From [Mycobacterium] stephanolepidis (lineage in GTDB: Bacteria > Actinomycetota > Actinomycetes > Mycobacteriales > Mycobacteriaceae): a stretch of 64,000 nucleotides of DNA. Where the stretch lies: contig NZ_AP018165.1 in the NCBI RefSeq assembly GCF_002356335.1, forward strand, positions 2,356,001 through 2,420,000, read 5' to 3'. Under the pieces are notes generated by a model. The model made no database searches and was not told the DNA's origin. It saw only the letters and a list, made by a program, of their open reading frames with translations. Made by a program: the position numbers and the translations under genes. Shown here one piece after another: positions 18,974 to 26,981 of this stretch; the first letter of the stretch is position 1; each line of letters starts with the position of its first letter.

Positions 18974-18979
18974 GACGCG

Positions 18980-20137
18980 GTGTCTAGCAAATCCGGAATC
19001 CGATCCGCGGTAGGCCTTGGGCCGACCACGATCGACGGGGTGACGGTACTGCTGCGGCCACCCCGGCTCGCAGACGGGCCATCCTGGCGGGAGACCGCGC
19101 TGGCATTCACCGAGCGGCTGTCACCGGCGTTCAATCGTGACGATATGGACTGGGAGAGCGCCCATTCACCGGTAATCTGGGTGGACACCTGGCGTTCGGC
19201 GCTCACCGATGCGCGGGCCGGCGGAGTCTCATATCTGCTGGTGCGGATCGATGACGGCATCGAGCGGGTCGTTGGGCACTTCTCGATGACCGGTACGGAT
19301 CCACGAACCGGGGGTGCCGAGATCTCCAGCTGGGCGGTGGACGTGCCCTCGGCCGTGAGCGGGTGGGCGCAGCTGGTCACGGTGCTCTCTGCCTTCGAGG
19401 GAAACCCTGCCATTCCACACGCGTTGGCCCCCGTCGCGGTAGCGAACGTGCGCGCAAACAGATTCTACGAATCCATGGGCTGGACTCAGCTACAGACACG
19501 TCGTGCTCTGCGTAAATACGATGGGCAGATTGCAGACCACCATATGTGGGTGCTCGCCAATACGGTCCGGTACCGAGATTCGGTAAGGCAGCGCCTCGCG
19601 GAAATTCCTTTCACGAGAACATATCTCGCGCCCTCCGCGACCCGCAGGCCGGACGCTGGATACCTCGCGGCGTGGGCCCGATTCGCGGCGATTCGCGTCC
19701 GTCAGCGGATCAGCGCCACACTGCGGCCGGCGCCTACAGAGTCCTCACTCGAAACCTTCACCACCCATGGGGAAGTGGTGCATATCGCACCGGCCGGTCG
19801 CGGGCGCTTCCGGGTGGCGGTGGCTGAGCGCACCGCCGGTTCGATTGACGTCTATACCGATATCGGCACGTCCACAACGGAATTGGTGCCACGATTCGAG
19901 CCGTGGCTGCCCCGCGATGCCGGCGCATGCGCGCTGTCCGCACTCGCACGCCATGTCGCCGCTCGCCCTGACGGATCGCGCCGGACGGTCGTTGCGGTCA
20001 GTGGCGCGGATAGCACACTTGCCGACCAGCTTGCCCGCTGTGGATTTATCGATGAGGGTGAGGCGCCGGCGACGCTGGGGGACGATGGCGCCACGCGGCG
20101 TATGTGGACTCTGCTGGCAAGCCCGCTTCCTAAATAG
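18980..20137 (+). CDS. GNAT-like N-acetyltransferase with C-terminal extension, paralogue 1
   Basis: 385 residues. The N-terminal half (about 15-190) resembles RimJ/RimL-type GNAT acetyltransferases: VTVLLRPPRLADGPSWRE, RVVGHFSMTGTDPRTGGAEISSWAV, and ANVRANRFYESMGWTQLQTRRALRKYDG near the acetyl-CoA helix. The C-terminal half (about 240-385) has no recognised domain; it contains SIDVYTDIGTSTTELV and ATLGDDGATRRMW, both shared with the neighbouring paralogue. It could be a degenerate second GNAT fold. The substrate is unknown. The gene starts leaderless on a GTG. Confidence 0.75.
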   Translation: MSSKSGIRSAVGLGPTTIDGVTVLLRPPRLADGPSWRETALAFTERLSPAFNRDDMDWESAHSPVIWVDTWRSALTDARAGGVSYLLVRIDDGIERVVGHFSMTGTDPRTGGAEISSWAVDVPSAVSGWAQLVTVLSAFEGNPAIPHALAPVAVANVRANRFYESMGWTQLQTRRALRKYDGQIADHHMWVLANTVRYRDSVRQRLAEIPFTRTYLAPSATRRPDAGYLAAWARFAAIRVRQRISATLRPAPTESSLETFTTHGEVVHIAPAGRGRFRVAVAERTAGSIDVYTDIGTSTTELVPRFEPWLPRDAGACALSALARHVAARPDGSRRTVVAVSGADSTLADQLARCGFIDEGEAPATLGDDGATRRMWTLLASPLPK

Positions 20138-20207
20138 ACACGGTGTACTCGGCAATAGTCTTCTCGCAGTAGCCGATTAATCGCCATACGCCTGCGCCGG
20201 GGTACGC

Positions 20208-20213
20208 TACCCT
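20208..20213 (+). promoter_or_regulatory. -10 box of leaderless GNAT-like gene 2
   Basis: TACCCT followed by exactly 6 bases and the GTG at 20220. Confidence 0.55.
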
Positions 20214-20219
20214 GCCGGG

Positions 20220-21290
20220 GTGCTCGCAAGCGATCGACCCACTCCGGCATCCCTGGGGCCGGTCGAAATCGATGGTATGACGGTCATGCTGCGCACTCCG
20301 CGGCTCTCCGATGGCTCATCGTGGCGGGAAACCAACCTGCGTTACGAAAAGCGATTGGCACCGGCGTTTGGCCATCCGGACATGCCATGGTCGACAGCGC
20401 ATTCGCCCTACATGTGGATTCACACCTGGAAGCAGGCACTCTCCGATGCCGCGCGTGGCTGGGTCTCGTATCTGCTTGTGCACCTCGATGGAGGCCGGGA
20501 ACACGTCGTCGGCCACTTGGCCATGGCAGGGCCGCATCCGCGCACGGGGGGCACCGAGGTGTCGACATGGACCGCCGGAGTTCCACACAGCGTCACCAGG
20601 TGGGCTCAGGCATCGCTCATCATCGCGGGATTCGAGGCCGATCCCCACGTTCCGCACGCAGTGGCACCGCTTGCGGTGGAGAACATCGCGGTGCAGCGAC
20701 TTGCCCAGTCGGTGGGGTGGTCGAAGCTGCAGACATGTCGCAGACTGCGCGTGTACGACGGAAAGCCCACCGATCATCAGATCTGGTTTCAGGGCAACAC
20801 AGTCGAGAACCTGGCCGCATTACGCCGCGCGCGAGACGCCTTCTCGGGCAACCTCACCGGCTGGATGTCGGGGCGCCGCGCGGCGGTTTCCTGGAGCGAT
20901 CTGCTGGCGCGCGGGCGCTACGAACTGCGCAACTGCGGACGGTGCGTCGCTAGCGATGCGAATAGTTCAGTCGCGGTGACGGTTTCGGGGACGTCTCTGG
21001 GATCTGTCGAGATCGCTGTCGACCCGGGCAGCTCCACCACGGAGCTCATTGGCAGGCCGCGTCGCGATGTATCCGAGGATGAGCTCACCTCGACCATCGC
21101 AGATCTTGCGGGACGCTTGATGGGCGCTCCTTCACCCACGAGGCGGATCGTCGTCGCGGTGCGCGAGGAGGATCGGCGTTTGACCGACGCTCTCGCCGGG
21201 CACGGTTTCCGCAATGAGGGGCGCACCCTGCCCACCCTGGGCGATGCATCCACAAACCGTCGGTTGTGGGCCGGCGTCACCGACAACTAG
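20220..21290 (+). CDS. GNAT-like N-acetyltransferase with C-terminal extension, paralogue 2
   Basis: 356 residues and colinear with the gene at 18980: VTVMLRTPRLSDGSSWRE, HVVGHLAMAGPHPRTGGTEVSTW and NIAVQRLAQSVGWSKLQTCRRLRVYDG repeat the N-terminal landmarks, and SVEIAVDPGSSTTELI plus PTLGDASTNRRLW repeat the C-terminal ones. The two are tandem duplicates that have diverged considerably. Its stop overlaps the 3' end of the convergent DUF6194 gene by 4 bases. Confidence 0.75.
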   Translation: MLASDRPTPASLGPVEIDGMTVMLRTPRLSDGSSWRETNLRYEKRLAPAFGHPDMPWSTAHSPYMWIHTWKQALSDAARGWVSYLLVHLDGGREHVVGHLAMAGPHPRTGGTEVSTWTAGVPHSVTRWAQASLIIAGFEADPHVPHAVAPLAVENIAVQRLAQSVGWSKLQTCRRLRVYDGKPTDHQIWFQGNTVENLAALRRARDAFSGNLTGWMSGRRAAVSWSDLLARGRYELRNCGRCVASDANSSVAVTVSGTSLGSVEIAVDPGSSTTELIGRPRRDVSEDELTSTIADLAGRLMGAPSPTRRIVVAVREEDRRLTDALAGHGFRNEGRTLPTLGDASTNRRLWAGVTDN

Positions 21291-21682
21291 TCGTCGCGAC
21301 CGCGTGCGTACGCCTCGGCCAGCAGCGGCCGCAGCACCTCGGCGAACGTGTCCTCACCCGGATTGACCACACACACCCACTTGGCGCCGCCGTATTCGGG
21401 ATGCGGAAGTACCCGGTCGAACTCGGTGTAATCGGGCTCGATCGGCTCGTCCTGACCGGGCACAACCTTGACGAAGGTGTCACCGCTGATGCCGATGTTG
21501 AGCCGGTAGACGTGCGGTCGTCCGAGATCGGAGTACGTATCGAATGCCTCGTTCGACATCAGCGTGATAACCGGCAGTTGACGTTCGGGGCCTGGGAAGA
21601 AGAACCAATTGCCCCGCACAACCTCGTGCTGCAGATCCGGAAAGGTCGTGACGATGTATTCGATGATGGCGCCCTCATCCAT
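21287..21682 (-). CDS. DUF6194 family protein
   Basis: 131 residues: MDEGAIIEYIVTTFPDL at the start, GNWFFFPG, ITLMSNEAFDTYSDLGRPHVYRLNIGIS in the middle and GGAKWVCVVNPGEDTF near the end. These match a widespread actinobacterial family that I know only as DUF6194, with no established function. It is divergent from cinA with a 31-base gap; both start leaderless. Confidence 0.75.
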   Translation of the reverse strand: MDEGAIIEYIVTTFPDLQHEVVRGNWFFFPGPERQLPVITLMSNEAFDTYSDLGRPHVYRLNIGISGDTFVKVVPGQDEPIEPDYTEFDRVLPHPEYGGAKWVCVVNPGEDTFAEVLRPLLAEAYARGRDD

Positions 21683-21689
21683 GACATCG

Positions 21690-21695
21690 AACCTA
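21690..21695 (-). promoter_or_regulatory. -10 box of leaderless DUF6194 gene
   Basis: On the minus strand TAGGTT is followed by 7 bases and the ATG at 21682. The opposing cinA -10 box begins only six bases away. Confidence 0.5.
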
Positions 21696-21701
21696 CCGGC
21701 C

Positions 21702-21707
21702 TAGGCT
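21702..21707 (+). promoter_or_regulatory. -10 box of leaderless cinA
   Basis: TAGGCT followed by exactly 6 bases and the ATG at 21714. Confidence 0.55.
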
Positions 21708-21713
21708 GCTCAC

Positions 21714-22979
21714 ATGCTGCGAGCGGGAATCGTCGTCACAGGTACGGAGGTCCTCACCGGGCGGGTCGCCGACGCAAACGGCCCATGGCTTTCCGAACAT
21801 CTGCGGGAAGTGGGCGTGGATGTGGCGCATATCTGCGTGTGCGGAGACCGCAGAGAGGACCTGACGGCGCAGCTGCGGTTTCTCGCCGATCAGGGTGTGG
21901 ACCTCATCGTCACATCCGGCGGCTTGGGTCCGACGGCCGACGACATGACGCTGCCGACAGTGGCTGAATTCTCCGGTACCACACTCATTTTCGATGCAGT
22001 TCTGGAAGCGGCCATCATGAATCGGCTACGGCCGATGGCGGACCGCTGGGAGAACGTCGATTGGGAAGCACTGTGCGTCGGCATCGCCAAGCAGGCGCTT
22101 GTCCCGGCTCTGGGCGAGGTGCTTGACCCGGTGGGCACCGCGCCGGGGGCGATCATGAGCGCAGACGGCGTTATCATCGTGGTGCTGCCCGGGCCGCCGC
22201 ATGAGCTTCAACGGATGTGGCCGTCGGCGATCGACGCCGCGCCTATGCGGGCGCTCCTCGGTGAGGATGTCACGGCCATCGAGCAGACCACGCTGCGTCT
22301 CTACGGAATCACCGAGCCGGATATCGCCGAGACATTGCGCCTTGCTGAGGGCGAGTTGGGAAGCCTTGCCGCGCTGGAGATCACCACCTGCCTGCGGCGC
22401 AGCGAGGTCGAGGTGGTGACTCGCTTCGAGGCCGATGCGCACCCATTGTGGACGCGCCTGCACGAGTTCATCCAGATCCGGCATGGAGCGGCACTGTTCT
22501 CTGCGGATGGCTCGACCGTTGATGACGTGGTGGCCCGGCTGCTGAACGGGAGGCGCCTGGCGGTGGCGGAGTCATGCACGGCGGGACTGTTGGGCGCTCG
22601 CATCGCCGACATCCCGGGCTCTTCTGAATACTTCCTGGGTGGGGTCATCAGCTATGCCAATGACGTCAAAATCGGTCAGCTACAGGTGGATCCGCAGCTA
22701 CTGGCAGATCACGGCGCAGTGTCACCCGAGGTCGCCGAGGCCATGGCGGAGGGCGCGCTGAAGGCGCTGGATGCTGATATCGCGGTGTCGACGACGGGTG
22801 TGGCAGGCCCGGGCGGTGGTACGGCGGAGAAGCCGGTGGGCACCGTGTGTTTCTGTGTCAAGACCTCGGCGGGGGAGAAGGCCGACCTTCGCGTCGTTAT
22901 CCCGGGAAATCGCAACCAGATTCGTGAGCGTGCAACCACTGTCGCCCTGCATTTGTTGCGTCGGTTGTTGCAGCGCTAG
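21714..22979 (+). CDS. cinA: CinA-family protein (nicotinamide-nucleotide amidohydrolase)
   Basis: 421 residues. The N-terminal MoaB/MogA-like COG1058 domain (about 1-170) shows GIVVTGTEVLTGRVADANGPWLSEHL and VTSGGLGPTADDMT. The C-terminal CinA/PncC domain (about 265-421) shows LAVAESCTAGLLGARIADIPGSSEYFLGGVISY and VSTTGVAGPGGGTAEKPVGTVCF. Family members deamidate NMN in the pyridine nucleotide salvage cycle, and mycobacterial CinA has also been linked to drug tolerance. It converges on the HD-domain gene with two bases between the stops. Confidence 0.9.
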   Translation: MLRAGIVVTGTEVLTGRVADANGPWLSEHLREVGVDVAHICVCGDRREDLTAQLRFLADQGVDLIVTSGGLGPTADDMTLPTVAEFSGTTLIFDAVLEAAIMNRLRPMADRWENVDWEALCVGIAKQALVPALGEVLDPVGTAPGAIMSADGVIIVVLPGPPHELQRMWPSAIDAAPMRALLGEDVTAIEQTTLRLYGITEPDIAETLRLAEGELGSLAALEITTCLRRSEVEVVTRFEADAHPLWTRLHEFIQIRHGAALFSADGSTVDDVVARLLNGRRLAVAESCTAGLLGARIADIPGSSEYFLGGVISYANDVKIGQLQVDPQLLADHGAVSPEVAEAMAEGALKALDADIAVSTTGVAGPGGGTAEKPVGTVCFCVKTSAGEKADLRVVIPGNRNQIRERATTVALHLLRRLLQR

Positions 22980-22981
22980 CG

Positions 22982-23731
22982 CTACTCGCTGAAGGGAGCC
23001 GCCCTGATCAGTAGTGGAAACGCCGCATAGCGAGTCAACCAAGCCGCACGGCCCGCCGGCACCGCGGCGCCCTCGGCGGCCCAGGCCGCGCGCATGTGCC
23101 GCTTGAAGTGAAGCCGAGGGTGCCGTTGCAGCAGCCCGTCCACCCACGCGGTGTCGAGGTCGGAGAGCCGTAGACCGAAGACGTCTGTTCCTGCGCCGGC
23201 AGAGACGAATCCGCCCGGATCTGCGAGGTTCTCGCTGGCACCGAGAGTGATGTGTGCGGCGATCGCTGCGCCGACCGCCTCCGCGCGGGCTTCAGGTACG
23301 CCCTGATCCCGGACGAACCGCACGGCACGCTCGCCACCTACGACGGCGAAGCACCGGCCGGGCGTGGGGTGTTCGAGTTGTAGATCGTGCAACAGACTCG
23401 CCACGTACACGAGCTCGTCATCGACCGCTACGCCATCGAGCGCGGCCAGTGCCTTCCCGAAGAAGTAGGTGCGGTAGGAGTGTTCGAGCACGTGCGGGGT
23501 CACCGAATCGCGTGCCTCCTGCTCGGCGGCAAGGGCAAGCGCGGAATCGGGCACTGCTATCGATCCGAATTCCACTCGCCCCTGTCCACGGCGGCCGGTG
23601 CGCGTCTTGATGGCATCGCCGATCATCGCGGGCAACGCACGAAACAGGCGTCCCAACAATGCCCGCCGCTGCGCCGACGAGATCTCGCCGCCGGTCTGAG
23701 TGGCCCATTGCCAATCCAATTCGGTCGTCAT
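22982..23731 (-). CDS. HD-domain phosphohydrolase-like protein
   Basis: 249 residues. HD-superfamily metal ligands can be followed in order: EHSYRTYFF (His), ASLLHDLQLEH (His-Asp), and AAIAAHITLG (His), with an Asp in LSDLDTAWV. The segment between 140 and 200 is similar to cyanamide hydratase-like and other small-molecule HD proteins. The substrate is not known. It is divergent from the DJ-1/AraC regulator. Confidence 0.75.
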   Translation of the reverse strand: MTTELDWQWATQTGGEISSAQRRALLGRLFRALPAMIGDAIKTRTGRRGQGRVEFGSIAVPDSALALAAEQEARDSVTPHVLEHSYRTYFFGKALAALDGVAVDDELVYVASLLHDLQLEHPTPGRCFAVVGGERAVRFVRDQGVPEARAEAVGAAIAAHITLGASENLADPGGFVSAGAGTDVFGLRLSDLDTAWVDGLLQRHPRLHFKRHMRAAWAAEGAAVPAGRAAWLTRYAAFPLLIRAAPFSE

Positions 23732-23768
23732 GGGCTTCAGTCAAGGCGGGTATGCCCCCATGGGCCAG

Positions 23769-23806
23769 TGGCATGAATGCCATAGATACTCCGATTCATG
23801 CCATAG
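23769..23806. promoter_or_regulatory. Operator-like repeats upstream of the DJ-1/AraC regulator gene
   Basis: ATGCCATAG occurs at 23777-23785 and again at 23798-23806, a 21-base period (two helical turns), the usual spacing for AraC-family half-sites. The first copy is also part of a dyad, TGGCAT-ga-ATGCCA (23769-23782). The second copy abuts the start region of the gene at 23813, so autoregulation is plausible. Confidence 0.5.
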
Positions 23807-23812
23807 TGAGCC

Positions 23813-24766
23813 ATGGGCACCAAGACGGTGGCGGCACTGGCGCTCGATGGCGTCATCACCTACGACCTGGCATGTGCCGTGCAGATGTTTCGCCGGGGGC
23901 CTGGGCGTGCCGGTCAGCCGGACGGTTTCGACCTGGTGACCTGTGGCTATCGCGCGGGTAGCGTGTGGACACCGGACAGTTTCAATCTCGAAGTGGAACA
24001 CGGTATCGATGCGCTGGAAACCGCCGATATCGTCGTCGTTCCCGCGCGTGCCCCACACGACTATCCGCCACCTGATGACGTCTTGAGCGCACTGGTGACC
24101 GCGCACGAACGCGGCGCGGTGATCTTCAGTATCTGCCTAGGTGCGTTTGTCCTGGCAGCAACCGGGTTGCTGGATGGACGCCCCGCCACCACGCATTGGG
24201 AGTACTGCCAGGACATGCGCATGTTGTACCCACAGGTCGATCTGCGGCCCGATGCGCTGTACGTCGACGACGGGGACATCCTTACCTCGGCGGGGCTTTC
24301 CGCGGGGATGGACCTGTGTCTGCACGTGCTGCGACGAGAATTGGGAGCCGCCGCGGCGTCGGAGATGGCGCGGTGGAATGTCATGGCTCCGCACCGCGAT
24401 GGTGGTCAGGCCCAATTCATCCCGCCCCCAAGGAATTCTCATGATTCGGCTGGGCTCGGTCCGACCTTGAGCTGGGCATCGGAGTGTCTCGCCGAGATCG
24501 ACGATGTATCGGCGCTGGCACGGCACGCACACTTGAGTCTGCGCACATTCAACCGGCGGTTCGGCGAGGAAGTCGGTACGACTCCCAAACGGTGGCTCGA
24601 CGTACAACGCGCCACCCGTGCCCGCGAATTGCTCGAGAACACTGATCTGACTGTGGAATCCATTGCCGCACAGTGCGGGTTCGGCAGCGTCACCGCCATG
24701 CGGACACACCTGCGCAGGGTCACCGCAACAACACCGAGTGCCTACCGCCGGGCATTCCGGCGGTAG
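23813..24766 (+). CDS. GlxA-type regulator: DJ-1/PfpI domain plus AraC helix-turn-helix
   Basis: 317 residues. The N-terminal DJ-1/PfpI-like domain (about 1-185) has a nucleophile-elbow Cys in VIFSICLGAFVLAATGLLDG. The C-terminal AraC/XylS DNA-binding domain (about 215-317) shows LARHAHLSLRTFNRRFGEEVGTTPKRWLDVQRATRARELLE and IAAQCGFGSVTAMRTHLRR. Such regulators usually act on neighbouring catabolic or detoxification genes; the divergent HD gene and the convergent pirin gene are candidates. The ligand is unknown. Confidence 0.88.
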   Translation: MGTKTVAALALDGVITYDLACAVQMFRRGPGRAGQPDGFDLVTCGYRAGSVWTPDSFNLEVEHGIDALETADIVVVPARAPHDYPPPDDVLSALVTAHERGAVIFSICLGAFVLAATGLLDGRPATTHWEYCQDMRMLYPQVDLRPDALYVDDGDILTSAGLSAGMDLCLHVLRRELGAAAASEMARWNVMAPHRDGGQAQFIPPPRNSHDSAGLGPTLSWASECLAEIDDVSALARHAHLSLRTFNRRFGEEVGTTPKRWLDVQRATRARELLENTDLTVESIAAQCGFGSVTAMRTHLRRVTATTPSAYRRAFRR

Positions 24767-24767
24767 G
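24741..24767. terminator. Hairpin overlapping the regulator's stop codon
   Basis: A perfect 11-bp stem (CCTACCGCCGG with its complement) around the loop GCATT. The stop codon TAG of the upstream gene lies inside the 3' arm. It sits between two convergent genes and could terminate in both directions. Confidence 0.65.
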
Positions 24768-24776
24768 CGATCACGG

Positions 24777-25757
24777 TCAGCGCACGACGTGCGGCATCAG
24801 GGCATCGGGCGGAATGGCACCGAAGCGACCGGCCTGATAGTCCTCCACGGCCTGGATCAGCTCCGCCTTGGTGTTCATCACGAACGGTCCGTAGGCCACG
24901 ACGCGCTCACGGATGGGCCGCCCGCCCAGCAGTAACACCTCCAACGCCGGGCGGTTCGAGTCTTGTTCCGCATCGGCCTGCACCGTGATCCGGTCACCGG
25001 GGCCCAGCACCGCGAGCTGCCCCTGTTCGATGGGGTGCCCTAGTGCGCCCACCGTGCCACGTCCGGAGAGAACGTAGACGAGGGCGTTGAACTCCCGATT
25101 CCAGGGCACATTCAACTGCGCGCCCGGCTGGATCGTCGCATGTGCCAATGTGATTGGCGTGTGTGTGCTGCCCGGGCCGTGATGGGGCCCGACGTCTCCG
25201 GCGATGATGCGTACCAGCGCACCGCCGTCTGGGGAGCTCACCAGTGTGGTTTGCGCCCCCTCGATGGCCTGGTAGGCGGGCGTCAGGAACTTGTCCCGCG
25301 CCGGCAGATTGACCCAGAGCTGGATGCCATGGAATAGCCCGCCACTCTCTACCAATTCTGCTGGGGGAGTTTCGATATGCAGGATTCCCGATCCCGCCGT
25401 CATCCACTGGGTGGCCCCGTCGTGGATGAGCCCGCCTCCACCATGGGAGTCTTGATGGGCGAACCTGCCGTCGATCATGTATGTGACGGTCTCGAAGCCG
25501 CGATGCGGGTGCCAATCCGTCCCGCGCGGCTCGCCGGGCTCATACTCGACTTCGCCCATCTGATCCATGTGGATGAACGGATCCAACTCGGCTGACGGGA
25601 CTCCGGCGAACGCACGCACGACGGGAAAGCCTTCGCCCTCGTACCCGCGCGGCCCGCTGGTGATGGACCGGACCGGCCGTTCGGTATCGGCAGGCTCGGG
25701 AGCGGGGATGCGCGGCAGAGTCAGGGCGTCCGTGGCCGACACAGTGATAGCTGGCAT
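24777..25757 (-). CDS. Pirin family protein
   Basis: 326 residues with two cupin domains. The N-terminal part shows DPFIHMDQMGEVEYEPGEPRGTDWHPHRGFETVTYMIDG and EHQDSHG-type metal ligands (HPHRGFE, HQDSHGG), followed by MTAGSGILHIETP and the pirin C-terminal domain with LGGRPIRERVVAYGPFVMNT. Pirins are Fe-binding cupins, some with quercetinase activity. GGAGG lies 5 bases before the ATG. Confidence 0.9.
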   Translation of the reverse strand: MPAITVSATDALTLPRIPAPEPADTERPVRSITSGPRGYEGEGFPVVRAFAGVPSAELDPFIHMDQMGEVEYEPGEPRGTDWHPHRGFETVTYMIDGRFAHQDSHGGGGLIHDGATQWMTAGSGILHIETPPAELVESGGLFHGIQLWVNLPARDKFLTPAYQAIEGAQTTLVSSPDGGALVRIIAGDVGPHHGPGSTHTPITLAHATIQPGAQLNVPWNREFNALVYVLSGRGTVGALGHPIEQGQLAVLGPGDRITVQADAEQDSNRPALEVLLLGGRPIRERVVAYGPFVMNTKAELIQAVEDYQAGRFGAIPPDALMPHVVR

Positions 25758-25810
25758 GCAAACCTCCTGGTGAGAGTTCCTATGCCTACTTAACCGGACT
25801 GTGGTCCGCT

Positions 25811-26407
25811 TTATTCCGGAAGTCTGCTTCCGGCGGCGAGGGCGGTCGATACCGCCGCCGCCACCGTCTCACCGGCGGCTAACAGGGGCTCGGTGCTGCG
25901 CAGCGCCCGGCTCAGCACGAACGCTCCTTCCAGGCTGGTGATGAAGCCCAGCATGAGGCGTCGACACATCTCGGGCGCCAGGCCCGATCCGGCGATCCGT
26001 TCGGCCCCCTGGTCTATCCAGTCCGTGAAGACATCGGCGGTGGCGCGGCGGAGCGCCTCGTCGGTGCTCGCCACTTCGAGGGCGATGGTGGCGATGGGGC
26101 AAGCGTCGGCGTAGTCGGTTGCGACGAGATTGTCGGCTGCGGCCGCGAATGCGATCCGAACGGTGGTCGGCAGGTCCGGACCACCGTCATCGAAGATCGC
26201 CAGTACCAGATCCCGGTACATGGCCCCGGCGGTTCGAATGGCCTCGTCCGCCAGTTGCACCTTGCCTCCGGGGAAGAAGTGGTAGATCGACCCGAACGGT
26301 GCGCCGGCGCGCTGCGCGATCTGCTTGAGGCCGGTGCCCGTCATGCCCTGCCGTCGGAACAACTCGCATGTGGAGGCGACGATGCGGTCGCGTGTGTCGG
26401 CGGGCAT
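25811..26407 (-). CDS. TetR/AcrR family regulator (LmrA/YxaF-like)
   Basis: 198 residues from the ATG at 26407, which has GAAGGA 6 bases upstream; an ATG at 26443 would add twelve residues. The helix-turn-helix is TRDRIVASTCELFRRQGMTGTGLKQIAQRAGAPFGSIYHFFPGGKVQLADEAI, with the GSIYHFFPGGK form typical of LmrA/YxaF-like repressors. It is divergent from the DUF4345 gene and a 12-bp palindrome lies between them, so mutual repression is likely. Confidence 0.88.
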   Translation of the reverse strand: MPADTRDRIVASTCELFRRQGMTGTGLKQIAQRAGAPFGSIYHFFPGGKVQLADEAIRTAGAMYRDLVLAIFDDGGPDLPTTVRIAFAAAADNLVATDYADACPIATIALEVASTDEALRRATADVFTDWIDQGAERIAGSGLAPEMCRRLMLGFITSLEGAFVLSRALRSTEPLLAAGETVAAAVSTALAAGSRLPE

Positions 26408-26462
26408 GGCGAGTCCTTCGGGGAGTCTTGTATCCGATTGCATCGCATTGTACGGTCCTTAC

Positions 26463-26474
26463 TAGAACGTTCTA
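26463..26474. promoter_or_regulatory. 12-bp palindrome between TetR and DUF4345 genes (likely operator)
   Basis: TAGAACGTTCTA is perfectly symmetrical and lies in the divergent intergenic region. LmrA/YxaF-type TetR proteins bind TAGA...TCTA palindromes, which fits the adjacent regulator. Confidence 0.65.
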
Positions 26475-26504
26475 TCAAGTGCGGCCGAGGCGGAGGACGT
26501 GGAG

Positions 26505-26885
26505 ATGGACAAAGTGCTGAAGTATCTGGCGATCCTGACCGGCGTGATCTGCCTGGCCATCGGCCTCTATCACCTCATTGGGGGGACGGGAACCGTCATC
26601 GGCGGGGGAGCTGTCACCGCGAGCACCGACAGCCAGGAGCGCTTCTTCTCGGGGTTGTTCGCCGTCTACGGTGCGGCGTGGATCTGGGTGGCGCGCCGAT
26701 CGCCCATTCCCGGCACTGCCGTCAGGTTCCTTGCCGCGGGTCTGCTGGTGGGCGGGCTTGGCCGGGTAGCATCACTGATCGACTCCGGACAGCCCCATCC
26801 ATTTTGGATTGTCATGCTTGCCGTCGAAATCCTCATTCCCGCACTGTTTTTCGTGATCGCGGGCGCAGGCGAGAAGGTTCGTTGA
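26505..26885 (+). CDS. DUF4345-like small membrane protein
   Basis: 126 residues from the ATG at 26505, with GGAGG 8 bases before it; a GTG at 26499 is too close to that site. Four hydrophobic helices are visible, beginning VLKYLAILTGVICLAIGLYHLIGGTG, and SQERFFSGLFAVYGAAWIW is the family signature. The function is unknown. Its control by the divergent TetR is inferred from the shared palindrome. Confidence 0.78.
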   Translation: MDKVLKYLAILTGVICLAIGLYHLIGGTGTVIGGGAVTASTDSQERFFSGLFAVYGAAWIWVARRSPIPGTAVRFLAAGLLVGGLGRVASLIDSGQPHPFWIVMLAVEILIPALFFVIAGAGEKVR

Positions 26886-26981
26886 CTTCGTAAAATCAAT
26901 ATGCGAGTTCAGATTTCGCAACCGCTAGAGTGCGTAGTACCGACAGCACAATGTGTTTCTCAAGCACTCTAGGAGGAAGCT

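Noticed and set aside
22972..22983. AGCGCTAGCGCT palindrome between cinA and the HD gene
   Set aside because: Perfectly self-complementary but with no loop and overlapping both stop codons; too weak to call a terminator.
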